Origin: Halomonas sp. GD1P12
GTDB taxonomy: Bacteria > Pseudomonadota > Gammaproteobacteria > Pseudomonadales > Halomonadaceae
Direction of reading: 5' to 3'
NCBI RefSeq assembly: GCF_025725645.1
Contig: NZ_CP107007.1
Coordinates: forward strand, 2,294,001-2,358,000
DNA: 64,000 nt
In this document: piece by piece, positions 18,354 to 27,657 of the stretch
How the letters are laid out: every line of letters begins with the position of its first letter
How positions within the stretch are numbered: the stretch's first letter is position 1
Notes under the pieces: model-generated
Database searches by the model: none
Seen by the model: only the letters and a program-made list of their open reading frames with translations
What the model was told of the DNA's origin: nothing
Position numbers and translations under genes: made by a program

Positions 18354-19010
18354 GTGAGCCTGGCCATTTTCGATTTGGACAACACATTACTGTCGATTGA
18401 CAGCGATCATGCCTGGGGCGAGTTCCTGCTGGAACAGGGCGCCGTGGACCCGGTCGCGTACCGCGAGGCCAACGACCGCTTCATGGCCGACTACGAAGCG
18501 GGCACACTCGATATGGCGGCATTTCTGGAAGTGGCGCTCAAGCCCTTAGCCGAACACTCCCCGGAGCAGCTAGCGACCTGGCACCAGCAGTTCATGGCCA
18601 GCAAGATCGAACCACACATTCTGGCCAAGGGCGAGGAGCTGCTGGCCCGCCACCGCACCCAGGGCGATACGCTGTTGATCATCACCGCCACCAACCGCTT
18701 CATCACCGGCCCAATCGCCGAGCGTTTGGGCGTGGATGCGCTGATCGCCGTCGAGCCCGAGAAGATCGACGGGCGCTACACCGGCAAGGTGACCGGCACC
18801 CCAAGCTACCGCGAAGGCAAGATCACCCGCCTGGAAGAGTGGTTAGAGACGCAGGATCACACCATGGAAGGCAGCTGGTTCTACAGCGACTCCCACAACG
18901 ACCTGCCGCTGCTCGAACGCGTCGACAACCCGGTCGCCGTCGACCCGGACGCAACGCTTCGCCGGGTCGCTAGAGAGCGCCAGTGGCGCATCATGAGCCT
19001 GCGAGACTAA
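18354..19010 (+). CDS. HAD-superfamily IB phosphatase (SerB-like)
   Basis: A 218-residue cytoplasmic hydrolase. The HAD motifs are present: FDLDNTLL (nucleophile Asp about residue 7), LIITATNRF, and SDSHNDLPLLE with the acidic pair. The cap region and tail fit the phosphoserine-phosphatase-like IB subgroup. Related Pseudomonas enzymes have been assigned histidinol-phosphatase activity, but the substrate cannot be read from sequence. The GTG start has SD AAGGGGA. It is divergent from rppH. Confidence 0.88.
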   Translation: MSLAIFDLDNTLLSIDSDHAWGEFLLEQGAVDPVAYREANDRFMADYEAGTLDMAAFLEVALKPLAEHSPEQLATWHQQFMASKIEPHILAKGEELLARHRTQGDTLLIITATNRFITGPIAERLGVDALIAVEPEKIDGRYTGKVTGTPSYREGKITRLEEWLETQDHTMEGSWFYSDSHNDLPLLERVDNPVAVDPDATLRRVARERQWRIMSLRD

Positions 19011-19322
19011 CGCCGGCAGCAAATGCAGGGCACTCACCGCAAAAGCAGGCTTCAGCTAGTAACTTTTAATGTATTGCTGAAATTTGGAAGGGCTGACGCC
19101 CTCCTTTCGCCCAATGAATTGGGCTCCTACGAAACGTATCCACCAATCCCGTAGGAGCAGGCGCTAGCCAGCGATCTCTTAACGTTGGCACCACACTCTC
19201 GGAAAGGCTCATACCCCTCTTCAATGAAATATCAGAACGCTACTGGAGTGGGCTCCTACGGAGAAATCTAAAAAAAACCCCGCAACCATGTGCGGGGTTT
19301 TGCTTAAAGCCGGGCGGTCCGA
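19011..19322. repeat. REP-like repeats between the HAD gene and mdh
   Basis: This 312-base convergent gap holds a small AGGGC/GCCCT hairpin (about 19088), a REP-like element CGCCCAATGAATTGGGCTCC starting at about 19108, an inverted partner (GTAGGAGCAGGCGCTAGCC, about 19151), and a further truncated copy GGAGTGGGCTCCTACGG near 19245. The mdh terminator lies at its right end. The elements belong to the same family as those at 12.4 and 34.9 kb. Confidence 0.75.
19268..19300 (-). terminator. Intrinsic terminator of mdh
   Basis: Perfect 10-bp arms AAACCCCGCA / TGCGGGGTTT with a 6-base loop, followed on the minus strand by seven T. It lies 22 bases after the mdh stop codon. Confidence 0.9.
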
Positions 19323-20297
19323 TTAGCCGAGCAGGTGCTCGACGGCGGCGCGCTCTTCGCGCAGCTCTTTTTCGGTCGCCTGGATTTTCTCCTTGCTGAA
19401 CTCGTCGAGTTCAAAGCCCTGGACGATTTCGTAGTTGCCACCCTTGCAGCGAACCGGGTAGGAGAAGATGATGCCTTCGTCGATGCCGTAGCTGCCGTCA
19501 GACGGAATCGCCATGCTGACGATGCCGTCAGTACCCAGCGCCCAGTCGCGCATGTGGTCGATGGCAGAAGACGCCGCAGACGCCGCAGAAGAGGCACCAC
19601 GCGCCTTGATGATCGCCGCGCCGCGCTGTTGAACGGTCGGGATGAAGTCGTTTTCGTACCAGTCGCGCTCGACCAGATCACTGGCGGCCTTGCCGTCGAC
19701 GGTGCACTGGGCGATATCCGGGTACTGGGTCGCGCTGTGGTTGCCCCAGATGACCATGTTTTCGATATCGGTCACGTGTTTACCGGTTTTCTGGGCCAGC
19801 TGCGTCAGCGCGCGGTTGTGATCCAAACGGGTCATGGCAGTGAACTGACCCTTGTCGAGATTCGGCGCGTTGCAGGAGGCGATCAGCGCGTTGGTGTTGG
19901 CCGGGTTACCGACGACCAGCACTTTCACGTTACGGCTGGCGTGGTCATTCAGCGCCTTTCCCTGAACCGAGAAGATCGCGGCGTTGGCTTCGAGCAGGTC
20001 CTTACGCTCCATGCCCGGGCCGCGCGGGCGGGCGCCGACGAGCAGGGCGAAGTCCGCGTCCTTGAACGCCACGTTCGGATCGTCAGAGGCGACGATGTCC
20101 TGCACCAGCGGGAAAGCGCAGTCGTTGACTTCCATCACCACGCCGTTGAGCGCGTCCATGGCCTGGGGAATTTCCAGTAGCTGGAGAATGACGGGTTGAT
20201 CCGGTCCCAGCATGTCGCCGGCGGCGATACGGAAAATGAGTGAGTAGCTGATCTGGCCGGCACCGCCGGTAATCGCAATACGTACGGGATCTTTCAT
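19323..20297 (-). CDS. mdh: Malate dehydrogenase (NAD-dependent)
   Basis: A 324-residue TCA-cycle enzyme converting malate and NAD+ to oxaloacetate. The nucleotide-binding glycine motif [12 protein letters not shown], the [14 protein letters not shown] mobile loop, [10 protein letters not shown], and the catalytic histidine in [11 protein letters not shown] are all present. It belongs to the cytosolic-type branch, not the E. coli Mdh branch. The ATG at 20297 is chosen over an adjacent GTG because AAGGAG lies five bases upstream. It is divergent from the RND efflux genes and is followed by its own terminator. Confidence 0.95.
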   Translation of the reverse strand: MKDPVRIAITGGAGQISYSLIFRIAAGDMLGPDQPVILQLLEIPQAMDALNGVVMEVNDCAFPLVQDIVASDDPNVAFKDADFALLVGARPRGPGMERKDLLEANAAIFSVQGKALNDHASRNVKVLVVGNPANTNALIASCNAPNLDKGQFTAMTRLDHNRALTQLAQKTGKHVTDIENMVIWGNHSATQYPDIAQCTVDGKAASDLVERDWYENDFIPTVQQRGAAIIKARGASSAASAASSAIDHMRDWALGTDGIVSMAIPSDGSYGIDEGIIFSYPVRCKGGNYEIVQGFELDEFSKEKIQATEKELREERAAVEHLLG

Positions 20298-20498
20298 CAC
20301 TGCTCCTTGGTTGATTCGCCTTGGGGTGGGTCGACAGAACTCAAGACGCCAAGATGGTATGCCCAGCGAGACAAAAACTCAATTAGACATGCGCCGCTCG
20401 CCCGCCTCTCCGCCTGCCAGCACTCGCTGCCGCGCCGCGAGTACGCTATGGTAAGAGCCAATTCCAACGCCTGTTTGATATCGAGACCGACCCTACCC

Positions 20499-21614
20499 AT
20501 GCGACGAATTCCCTTCTCCTACGCGCTGGCGCTTTTATTCGTGCTGGCGCTGACCGTTTGGTTGGCGTTTGGCGATTTTCAGCGCTTTCAAAGTGCCCCG
20601 CCGGACGCCGCCGCCGAGCAAGACGTACAGGCGCCGCGGGTGGAAGTCACCCGCCAGCAAAGCACGCCTTACGTTCCGCAGGAAGTATTCCAGGGCCAGC
20701 TCGAAGCGCGTCAGGAGGCGCTTTTGCGCGCCAACGTCGCGGGCTACGTGGTGGAGAAACCCGTCGCTCAGGGCGACGCGGTCAGATCGGGTGAGACGCT
20801 TTTAGTGTTGGACAACCAGGCCCTGCCGGAGCGCTTGCGCCAGGCCCGCGCCGAGCTCGCCGTGGCCGAGGCCGAGTACGCCGGCGCCCAGGATCTGCGC
20901 CAGCGCAATTTCATCTCCCAGCCGGACCTTCTGCGCCTGCAAAGCGGGGTCAGCGCCAATACCGCGCAGGTGGCCCAGCTCGAACGTGAACTGGCCGACA
21001 CCCGCCCCACCGCACCTTTTGCAGGCGTACTCGATCGCGTACAGGTCGAACTAGGCGATTTGCTCCAGCCGGGCGAAGAGTGGGGCCGGCTGATCGACGA
21101 CCGCACGCTGACCGGAACGGCCTGGGTCTCCCAGCAGCAGATCAATCGGCTAAGCGTGGGGCTGCCGGTCACTGCGCGGCTATTGAGCGGTGAGTCGCTC
21201 GAGGGCGAGGTGGCCTTTATCAGCAGCCGCGCCGAAGAGCAGACCCGTTCGTTCTACATGGAAGTGACGCTGGACAACCCCGAGCGCAAGCGCCTGGCCG
21301 GCAGCAGCGCCGAGTTCACCCTGACCCTGCCGCCGCGCCAGGCCCACGCACTGTCGCCGGCTCTTTTGAGCCTGGACGACAACGGCGAACTCTCGGTCAA
21401 GCATCTGGGGGAAAACGACACCGTCGTACAGACGCCGGTGACACTGCTCAGTGCCACGCTACAAAGCGCTTTTGTGGCGGGGCTACCCGAGACGCTGGAG
21501 CTGATCACGCTGGGCGCCGGGCTGGTCGAGCCGGGCGAAACGGTCACGCCAGTGCGCGTGGAGGATACCGACCAGCGCGCGCCGGCCACCGGCACCATCG
21601 CGGCGGGTTCCTGA
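20499..21614 (+). CDS. RND efflux periplasmic adaptor (membrane fusion protein)
   Basis: A 371-residue adaptor of an RND pump. An N-terminal membrane anchor (FSYALALLFVLALTVWLAFG) leads into a biotinyl-lipoyl-like region (QARQEALLRANVAGYVVEKP, with a glycine-rich turn), an alpha-hairpin and beta-barrel domains (TAPFAGVLDRVQVELGDLL). The start is set at ATG 20499, directly before the anchor; the open frame extends 64 codons upstream but that part has no adaptor-like sequence. Its stop abuts the pump start, so both are one transcript. No outer-membrane factor gene follows. Confidence 0.88.
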   Translation: MRRIPFSYALALLFVLALTVWLAFGDFQRFQSAPPDAAAEQDVQAPRVEVTRQQSTPYVPQEVFQGQLEARQEALLRANVAGYVVEKPVAQGDAVRSGETLLVLDNQALPERLRQARAELAVAEAEYAGAQDLRQRNFISQPDLLRLQSGVSANTAQVAQLERELADTRPTAPFAGVLDRVQVELGDLLQPGEEWGRLIDDRTLTGTAWVSQQQINRLSVGLPVTARLLSGESLEGEVAFISSRAEEQTRSFYMEVTLDNPERKRLAGSSAEFTLTLPPRQAHALSPALLSLDDNGELSVKHLGENDTVVQTPVTLLSATLQSAFVAGLPETLELITLGAGLVEPGETVTPVRVEDTDQRAPATGTIAAGS

Positions 21615-24600
21615 ATGCGCACGCTGATTCATGCCGCGCTCACCCATACCCGCACCACGCTGCTACTGCTGATGGGGCTGCTCCTTGCGGGCGTCACGGC
21701 CTGGCAGGTGATTCCCAAGGAAGCGAACCCGGACGTTACCATTCCGCTGATCTACGTCTCGCTGACGCTGGAAGGCGTCAGCCCCGAGGACGGCGAGCGG
21801 CTGCTGGTACGCCCCATGGAGCAGGAACTTCGAGGCATCGAAGGGCTGCGCAAGTTCACCGCGCAGTCCAGCGAAGGCCACGCCTCGGTGACGCTGGAGT
21901 TCGACCCGGGCTTCGACCCGAATACGGCGCTTTCGGACGTGCGCGAGCGGGTCGATATCGCCCGGGCGGAAATACCGGAGGAAGCTGACGAGCCGCGCGT
22001 CATGGAGGTCAACGTTTCCGAGTTTCCGGTGCTCAGCATCGGGCTTTCCGGTCAGCTCGACACCCGTGAGCGTATTGCCATTGCAAGGCGTTTGAAAGAA
22101 GAGATCGAAGGTGTGGCCAACGTGCTCGAAGTCGAGATCGCCGGCGAGCAGGAGGATCTACTGGAGATCGTGGTCGACCCGCTGGTGCTGGAGAGCTACG
22201 GCATCGATTTCGACGCGCTGTTCAACCAGGTCTCGCGCAATAACCGGCTGGTGGCGGCGGGCAGCCTCGATACAGGCGCCGGACGGCTGGCGCTCAAGGT
22301 GCCCGGCGTGATCACCTGGCTCGAAGACGTCATGAACATGCCCGTCAAGATCGACGGCGACCGAGTCGTGACCTTTGGCGACGTCTCCTGGATTCACCCC
22401 ACGTTCAAGGACCCGACGGGCTTTGCACGCATCGACGGCGAGCCCGCGGTGGTGTTGGAAATTTCCAAGCGCGCCGGCGCCAACATCATCGAAACCATCG
22501 ATGCGGTGCGCGAGCGCTTCGACCAGGCGAGTGAGTTCTTACCCGAGCAGCTCCACGTGACCACCATTCTGGACGAGTCGGCCACCGTCGCCGACATGCT
22601 CTCGGAGCTTTTGAACAACGTCCTGACCGCCGTGGTGCTGGTGTTGATCGTGGTGGTCGCCGTTATGGGGCTGCGCATGGCGCTGCTGGTGGGGCTAACC
22701 ATTCCCGGGGCGTTTTTGACCGGCATCATGCTGGTGTGGGCGTTCGGGTTCACGCTCAACATCGTGGTGCTGTTTGCGCTGATTCTGGTGGCGGGCATGC
22801 TGGTGGATGGCGCCATCGTGGTCAGCGAGCTGGCGGATCGCTACCTGCGCGAAGGCAAGGCGCCGTTCGATGCCTGGCTCGATGCCGCCTCCAGAATGAG
22901 CTGGCCGGTCATCGCCTCGACGGCCACCACGCTTGCGGTCTTTCTGCCGCTGCTGTTCTGGCCAGGCGTAGTGGGCCAGTTCATGAAATACTTGCCCGCC
23001 ACGGTGATCCTTTGCCTGCTGGCATCGCTTGCCATGGCGCTCATCTTTCTCCCCACGCTTGGCCGCCTTTTTACCCGGCAGGTGAGCGACCCGGCCAGCC
23101 AAACCGCCGCGCTTGGGCAAACGACCGCGCTTGGCCGCGGCTACCGGCGCGTGCTGTCGAGGCTTCTCGCGCGCCCGGGCTGGGTGCTGGCGCTGGCGCT
23201 ACTCGTCATCGCGCTTTTATACACCGGCTATGCTCGCTTCAATCATGGCGTCGACTTCTTCCCCAACGTCGAGCCGGACAGCGCTCAGGTACTGGTGCAC
23301 GCGCGGGGCGACTTCTCGGTGCATGAAGCGGATGCGATTCTTCAGCGCGTGGAAGCGCGCCTTGGCACCATGAGCGAAGTCGAAGCGCTCTACGCGCGCT
23401 CGTTCGTGGCCGATGATCAGATGGGCGACGACGTGGTCGGCGTGCTGCAGTTCCAGTTCATCGACTGGTACGCGCGCCGCCCGGCGCGCACCATTTTGAA
23501 CGAAATGGCCGAGCGCACCCGCGACCTCCCCGGCATTACGCTGGAGTTCCAGGAGCAGGAACAGGGCCCCGGCGGCGGCAAGCCTATCGTGCTCGAGATC
23601 AGCGCCGCCGACCCGGATATCGCCGATGCGGGGGTGGACCAGCTACGTGAGCTGATGCAGCGCCTGGGCGGCTTCACCAATATTCAGGATAACCGCAGCC
23701 TGCCAGGCGTGGAGTGGCAGATCGACGTGGACCGCGAAGCCGCCGCGCGTATGGGCACCGACATCACCACCATCGGCAGCGCCGTACAGCTATTGACGAC
23801 CGGCCTTCAGGTCGCAAGCTACCGCCCACCGACGGTCAGCGACGAGGTGGACATTCGCCTGCGCATGCCGGAGCGCTACCGCACACTGGACCAGCTCGGT
23901 CGCCTGAGTATCAACACCCAGCGCGGTCAGGTGCCCATCTCGAATTTCGTGACGATTTCCCCGGCGCCGAAGGTCGGCACGCTCAACCGTATCGACGGCC
24001 GCCGCGCCATCACGCTGGAGGCGGACCTGGCGCCGGGCTATCTCGCCGACGAGCGCCTGGGCGCGCTGATGAACGAGGCCCAGAATGAGCTGCCGGAGGG
24101 CTTGATGGTCAATGTGGCCGGGGAGCAGGAAGACCAGCAGGAGTCGATGCAGTTTCTCGTGAGCGCGTTTCTCGTGGCCATCGGCCTGATGGCGCTGATC
24201 ATGGTCACCCAGTTCAACAGCTACTACCAGGCCGCGCTGGTGCTCTCCGCGATCGTCTTCTCCACCGCGGGCGTACTGATGGGACTTCTGATCACCGGCC
24301 AGGCCTTCGGCATCGTCATGGTCGGCATGGGCGTGATCGCCCTCGCCGGCATCGTGGTGAACAACAATATCGTGTTGATCGATACCTATAACGAGCTGCG
24401 CGGTCAGGGCATGGCCCCCGGAGAGGCGGCGCTGGAAGCGGGCTGCTTGCGTCTGCGCCCGGTACTGCTCACGGCGATCACCACGGTACTCGGGCTTTTA
24501 CCGATGGTGCTGGGCATCAACGTCAACCTTTTCGCCCCGGCACTTGGGTTCAACGCGCCCTCGGCGCAGTGGTGGACACAGATGTCGAGCGCGATCGCCG

Positions 24601-24695
24601 GCGGGCTCACCTTCGCCACCCTGCTCACCCTGCTCTTGACCCCCTGCATGCTGGTCATCGGCGGCCGGCTGCGCAAGCGGGATCAAAGGGCGTAA
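21615..24695 (+). CDS. RND efflux transporter permease
   Basis: A 1026-residue inner-membrane proton-driven pump with 12 helices and two large periplasmic loops. TM1 is followed by PKEANPDVTIPLIYVSLTLEG, a motif of the AcrB/MexB-like but more distant HAE-type subfamily. TM4 carries the acidic residue in VLVAGMLVDGAIVVSE (GMLVDGAIV), used in proton relay. The C-terminal half repeats the fold (AGIVVNNNIVLIDTYNELR). Its ATG immediately follows the adaptor stop codon. The substrate is unknown; with no outer-membrane factor here it presumably borrows a TolC-type channel. Confidence 0.92.
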   Translation: MRTLIHAALTHTRTTLLLLMGLLLAGVTAWQVIPKEANPDVTIPLIYVSLTLEGVSPEDGERLLVRPMEQELRGIEGLRKFTAQSSEGHASVTLEFDPGFDPNTALSDVRERVDIARAEIPEEADEPRVMEVNVSEFPVLSIGLSGQLDTRERIAIARRLKEEIEGVANVLEVEIAGEQEDLLEIVVDPLVLESYGIDFDALFNQVSRNNRLVAAGSLDTGAGRLALKVPGVITWLEDVMNMPVKIDGDRVVTFGDVSWIHPTFKDPTGFARIDGEPAVVLEISKRAGANIIETIDAVRERFDQASEFLPEQLHVTTILDESATVADMLSELLNNVLTAVVLVLIVVVAVMGLRMALLVGLTIPGAFLTGIMLVWAFGFTLNIVVLFALILVAGMLVDGAIVVSELADRYLREGKAPFDAWLDAASRMSWPVIASTATTLAVFLPLLFWPGVVGQFMKYLPATVILCLLASLAMALIFLPTLGRLFTRQVSDPASQTAALGQTTALGRGYRRVLSRLLARPGWVLALALLVIALLYTGYARFNHGVDFFPNVEPDSAQVLVHARGDFSVHEADAILQRVEARLGTMSEVEALYARSFVADDQMGDDVVGVLQFQFIDWYARRPARTILNEMAERTRDLPGITLEFQEQEQGPGGGKPIVLEISAADPDIADAGVDQLRELMQRLGGFTNIQDNRSLPGVEWQIDVDREAAARMGTDITTIGSAVQLLTTGLQVASYRPPTVSDEVDIRLRMPERYRTLDQLGRLSINTQRGQVPISNFVTISPAPKVGTLNRIDGRRAITLEADLAPGYLADERLGALMNEAQNELPEGLMVNVAGEQEDQQESMQFLVSAFLVAIGLMALIMVTQFNSYYQAALVLSAIVFSTAGVLMGLLITGQAFGIVMVGMGVIALAGIVVNNNIVLIDTYNELRGQGMAPGEAALEAGCLRLRPVLLTAITTVLGLLPMVLGINVNLFAPALGFNAPSAQWWTQMSSAIAGGLTFATLLTLLLTPCMLVIGGRLRKRDQRA

Positions 24696-24787
24696 GCGGT
24701 CAGTGTGATGCGCTTGGACAAAGACTAGAGAGAGCAGGCACTACGGGGCAGCGCCTGTAAACAGAAGGGTCGGGCCGTTAACGGCCC

Positions 24788-25264
24788 TCAGGCATTTTGC
24801 GGGCTGTGGGCGGCGTGCATGCGCGCGATGAGCTGGTCTTCCAGCGCAAAGCGCTCTGCCAGCCCCTTGGCCAAGCGGTCGAGCCAGGCGGGTAGCCGGT
24901 TGAGATTCGTCTGGCAGTGCTCGACGGTGGTGAAGTCTTCATCGAATTCCAGCACCATGGCAGTCGACATTTCCAGACGCTCCAGCAGCTTGCTGGCGAT
25001 CTCCAGGGCGCTATCGTCCTCGAAAGCCTTGGCTTCGCGGGCAAGCTCCGGGTAAATCTCAAAATGCCCGGCACTGATGTAATCCATCAATAGCTCGCTG
25101 AACGTGTCGATGCGCGGCTTGCTGACCGCCTCGAGTTCCGAGTCGCACGCTTCCTTTAGCTCGATGAAACTGATCAAAAAGGTTCTGCGCTGCTCCAGCC
25201 AACGATCGATCAGGCTGTGCACTCCGCCCCATCGCTCCTGGGCATTCTTGCAATTCTCCAGCAT
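24788..25264 (-). CDS. rsd: Sigma-70 regulator Rsd/AlgQ
   Basis: A 158-residue helical protein that binds the housekeeping sigma factor in stationary phase and frees core RNA polymerase for alternative sigmas. The N-terminus MLENCKNAQERWGGVHSLID is characteristic of the Rsd/AlgQ family. The ATG at 25264 has AAGGAGAA four bases upstream, so the longer frame (8 more codons) is rejected. The protein is strongly acidic. It is convergent with the RND pump. Confidence 0.93.
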   Translation of the reverse strand: MLENCKNAQERWGGVHSLIDRWLEQRRTFLISFIELKEACDSELEAVSKPRIDTFSELLMDYISAGHFEIYPELAREAKAFEDDSALEIASKLLERLEMSTAMVLEFDEDFTTVEHCQTNLNRLPAWLDRLAKGLAERFALEDQLIARMHAAHSPQNA

Positions 25265-25393
25265 GGCGTTCTCCTTGCCCGTAGCCATTGAGTCAGATCT
25301 AGAGACTCACCTTTCCTACAAGGCAAGTCAATCACGCTGCGTAGTAATTTCATCCCCCAGCACCCATCAATAAAATGGTGCTCAAAAGCCATT

Positions 25394-25894
25394 TTAACGC
25401 TTATAGGCCAGCCACAGCATGCGCAGCGGCGCGATAGCGAGGATCAGAAAGCCGATGAGCGTCCAAGCAGGTAGCGATAGCCCCAAAAAGGTGAAGTCGA
25501 TATTGGCACACTCGCCAGAGCCGGTGAGCACCATGGAGACGACCTCCTGCATTGGCAGAATGTCCATCATGTAGTCGAGCCCCGGCCCGCAGGAGGGCAC
25601 TTCACTGGGCGGAAGCGTTTGAAGCCAAACGTGGCGCCCGGCGATGAACGCCCCGGTACCCACGGCGGCAAGCCCCAGCACGCCGTACACGCTTTTGCCT
25701 ACCGCGCCTTTCGGGTTGTGTAGCGCCGCCAGCAGCAGCACTAGCCCCGCGGCGATCACCGCCACCCGCTGAAAAATGCACAGTGGGCAGGGCTCAAGCC
25801 CCGCCACGTGCTCCAGCATCAGCGCCACGGTCATCATGAGCACGCAAAAAGCCACACCGGCCCAGGCAGTGGGCCGAATGAAGGTGGGGGTCAT
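25394..25894 (-). CDS. dsbB: Disulfide bond formation protein B
   Basis: A 166-residue inner-membrane quinone reductase that re-oxidises DsbA. Four membrane helices are visible. The first periplasmic cysteine pair is CPLC (about residues 36-39); the second pair is PSC and GEC in the second periplasmic loop (about 102 and 128), so both redox pairs are complete. Its start overlaps the gshA stop by four bases (ATGA), linking periplasmic oxidation and cytoplasmic glutathione synthesis in one transcript. Confidence 0.95.
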   Translation of the reverse strand: MTPTFIRPTAWAGVAFCVLMMTVALMLEHVAGLEPCPLCIFQRVAVIAAGLVLLLAALHNPKGAVGKSVYGVLGLAAVGTGAFIAGRHVWLQTLPPSEVPSCGPGLDYMMDILPMQEVVSMVLTGSGECANIDFTFLGLSLPAWTLIGFLILAIAPLRMLWLAYKR

Positions 25895-27531
25895 TCCAGT
25901 TCCTCGGACGTAATGGACGAAAAGCTTCGCATTTCACGGGCTTTGGTGAAGTAGTGATCGATGAAGTCGCTAAAGGGTTCGGTGTCAGCGGCTTCGATAT
26001 CGCGCTGCTGCTGGTGCGAGGTCTCGATCAACTGATCCAGCAGCGCCTCGCGCGAACGCAGCATGCGGCTCGAATCCAGCGCCTGTTTCTGCTCTTTTGC
26101 AAGTGCCAGCAGCGTATCGCTGAGAGAGCCGCTACCCTCTTTCAAGCGCGCTAAAAGCTGGCCTGACGGCGTGAGCTCGGGGTTTTGCAGCCGGGGTGCC
26201 AGCGCATCCAGCGCGGCCTGATGCGGGGCGTTTTCCTCCACCGCGTCGAGCAGGCGGGCTACCTCGCCCATCTCGGCGAAAATCTGCTCGCCCCAGGCGG
26301 GTAAAGAAATCGCTTCCCCATCGCGCGTCAGCGTTAGCGCCGGGTCGCGGCCGCGCTCGACCACCAGCCGGCGGTTATCGTCAAGGCGGTCGCACTCCTC
26401 GTCGGAAATCCAAGGGCTGTCGCTGAGCAAACACCACAGCAGGAACACGTCGACGAAGCGCATCTGGTCTTCGGTCACGCCGAGGGCATCGAAGGGGTTC
26501 AAATCCAGACAGCGTACCTCGATGTACTCGACGCCGCGCGCCTCGAGCGCCTGGCTCGGCGTTTCGTTGTGTTTGGCGACCCGCTTGGGGCGGATGTCGC
26601 TGTAGTACTCGTTCTCGATCTGCAGGATATTGGCATTGAGCTGGCGCCACTCGCCATCGACGTTCACGCCAAGCTTTTCGTAGTCTGGCCAGGGCGAGGA
26701 GATCGCGTGGCGCAGCGTATTGACGTAGTTCGACAGCGAGTTGAAGCAGATCTTGAGTTGCTCCTGCACCTTGTTCTGGTAGCCGAGATCCGACATTCGA
26801 AGCGTCGTGGCGTACTCGGCGAAATAGGTATCGTCACCGAGCGGGGCCAGCTTCTCCGGCACCTTGCCCTCCGGCAAAAAGCTCTTGTCGATCGCAGGTG
26901 ACGCGCCGAACAGGTACAAGAGCAGCCAGCTATGACGGCGGAAGTGGCGGATCATGCCGAAGTAGCGCGTCGAGCGGTAGTCGTTGAACGGAATGTTCGT
27001 CGCTTTCTCGAGCTCGCGCAGCGCGTGCCACATGTCCTCGGGCAGCGATACGTTGTAGTGCACACCGGCAATGGCCTGCATGATACGCCCGTAGCGCACG
27101 TCCAGCCCCTTGCGATAGACATGCTTCATCGTGCCGACGTTCGAGGTGCCGTAATCGGCAATGGGAACGCTGTCGTTACCCGAGAGCCTGGACGGCATGC
27201 TGCCCGGCCAGATCCATTCGTCGTCCAGATGCTGGTAGGTAAAGGTATGCAGATCGGATAAAAACGCCAGCGCCTCACGCGGCTCGGTATAAACCGGCGT
27301 GATGTACTCCAGAAGCGATTCGGAGTAGTCGGTGGTGATGTGCGGGTGGGTCAGCTTCGAGCCAAGCCCGGCCGGGTGCGGCGTCTGGGCGATATGACCC
27401 GCTTTGTCGACCCGCAGCCCTTCTTTTTCCAGTCCACGCCGCAGCCGCCCCAACCGGCCCAAACGTGCGCTTGGCAGCAGGCGCTCGATCTGGGCGGTCA
27501 GCGAGGTAGGCACAGTGAGTGGCTCAGCCAA
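25891..27531 (-). CDS. gshA: Glutamate--cysteine ligase
   Basis: A 546-residue cytoplasmic enzyme catalysing the first, ATP-dependent step of glutathione synthesis. It belongs to the proteobacterial GshA family, with GLGSKLTHPHITTDYSESLLE near the N-terminus, YGTSNVGTMKHVYRKGL, and a YIEVRCLDLNPFD motif. The start is placed at TTG 27531 because AAGGAG lies 8 bases before it; the GTG three codons upstream overlaps that ribosome-binding site. dsbB follows with a translational overlap. Confidence 0.94.
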   Translation of the reverse strand: MAEPLTVPTSLTAQIERLLPSARLGRLGRLRRGLEKEGLRVDKAGHIAQTPHPAGLGSKLTHPHITTDYSESLLEYITPVYTEPREALAFLSDLHTFTYQHLDDEWIWPGSMPSRLSGNDSVPIADYGTSNVGTMKHVYRKGLDVRYGRIMQAIAGVHYNVSLPEDMWHALRELEKATNIPFNDYRSTRYFGMIRHFRRHSWLLLYLFGASPAIDKSFLPEGKVPEKLAPLGDDTYFAEYATTLRMSDLGYQNKVQEQLKICFNSLSNYVNTLRHAISSPWPDYEKLGVNVDGEWRQLNANILQIENEYYSDIRPKRVAKHNETPSQALEARGVEYIEVRCLDLNPFDALGVTEDQMRFVDVFLLWCLLSDSPWISDEECDRLDDNRRLVVERGRDPALTLTRDGEAISLPAWGEQIFAEMGEVARLLDAVEENAPHQAALDALAPRLQNPELTPSGQLLARLKEGSGSLSDTLLALAKEQKQALDSSRMLRSREALLDQLIETSHQQQRDIEAADTEPFSDFIDHYFTKAREMRSFSSITSEELE

Positions 27532-27657
27532 AACGAACACTCCTTGTCGAAAGGGCCTTGGATCGGGCCCTGGTAAAGTCTACGGGTATTGCCATCAGGC
27601 TAGCCCTCAATAGCACCAAGAATATGGCGCGATGCGCGAATTATTCAAGGCGCGCGA

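Noticed and set aside
20307..20498. N-terminal 64-codon extension of the RND adaptor
   Set aside because: The extension is not adaptor-like and would place the membrane anchor internally.
24772..24787. 16-bp perfect palindrome GGGCCGTTAACGGCCC as a terminator
   Set aside because: It abuts the rsd stop codon, has no loop or T-run and may be coincidental.
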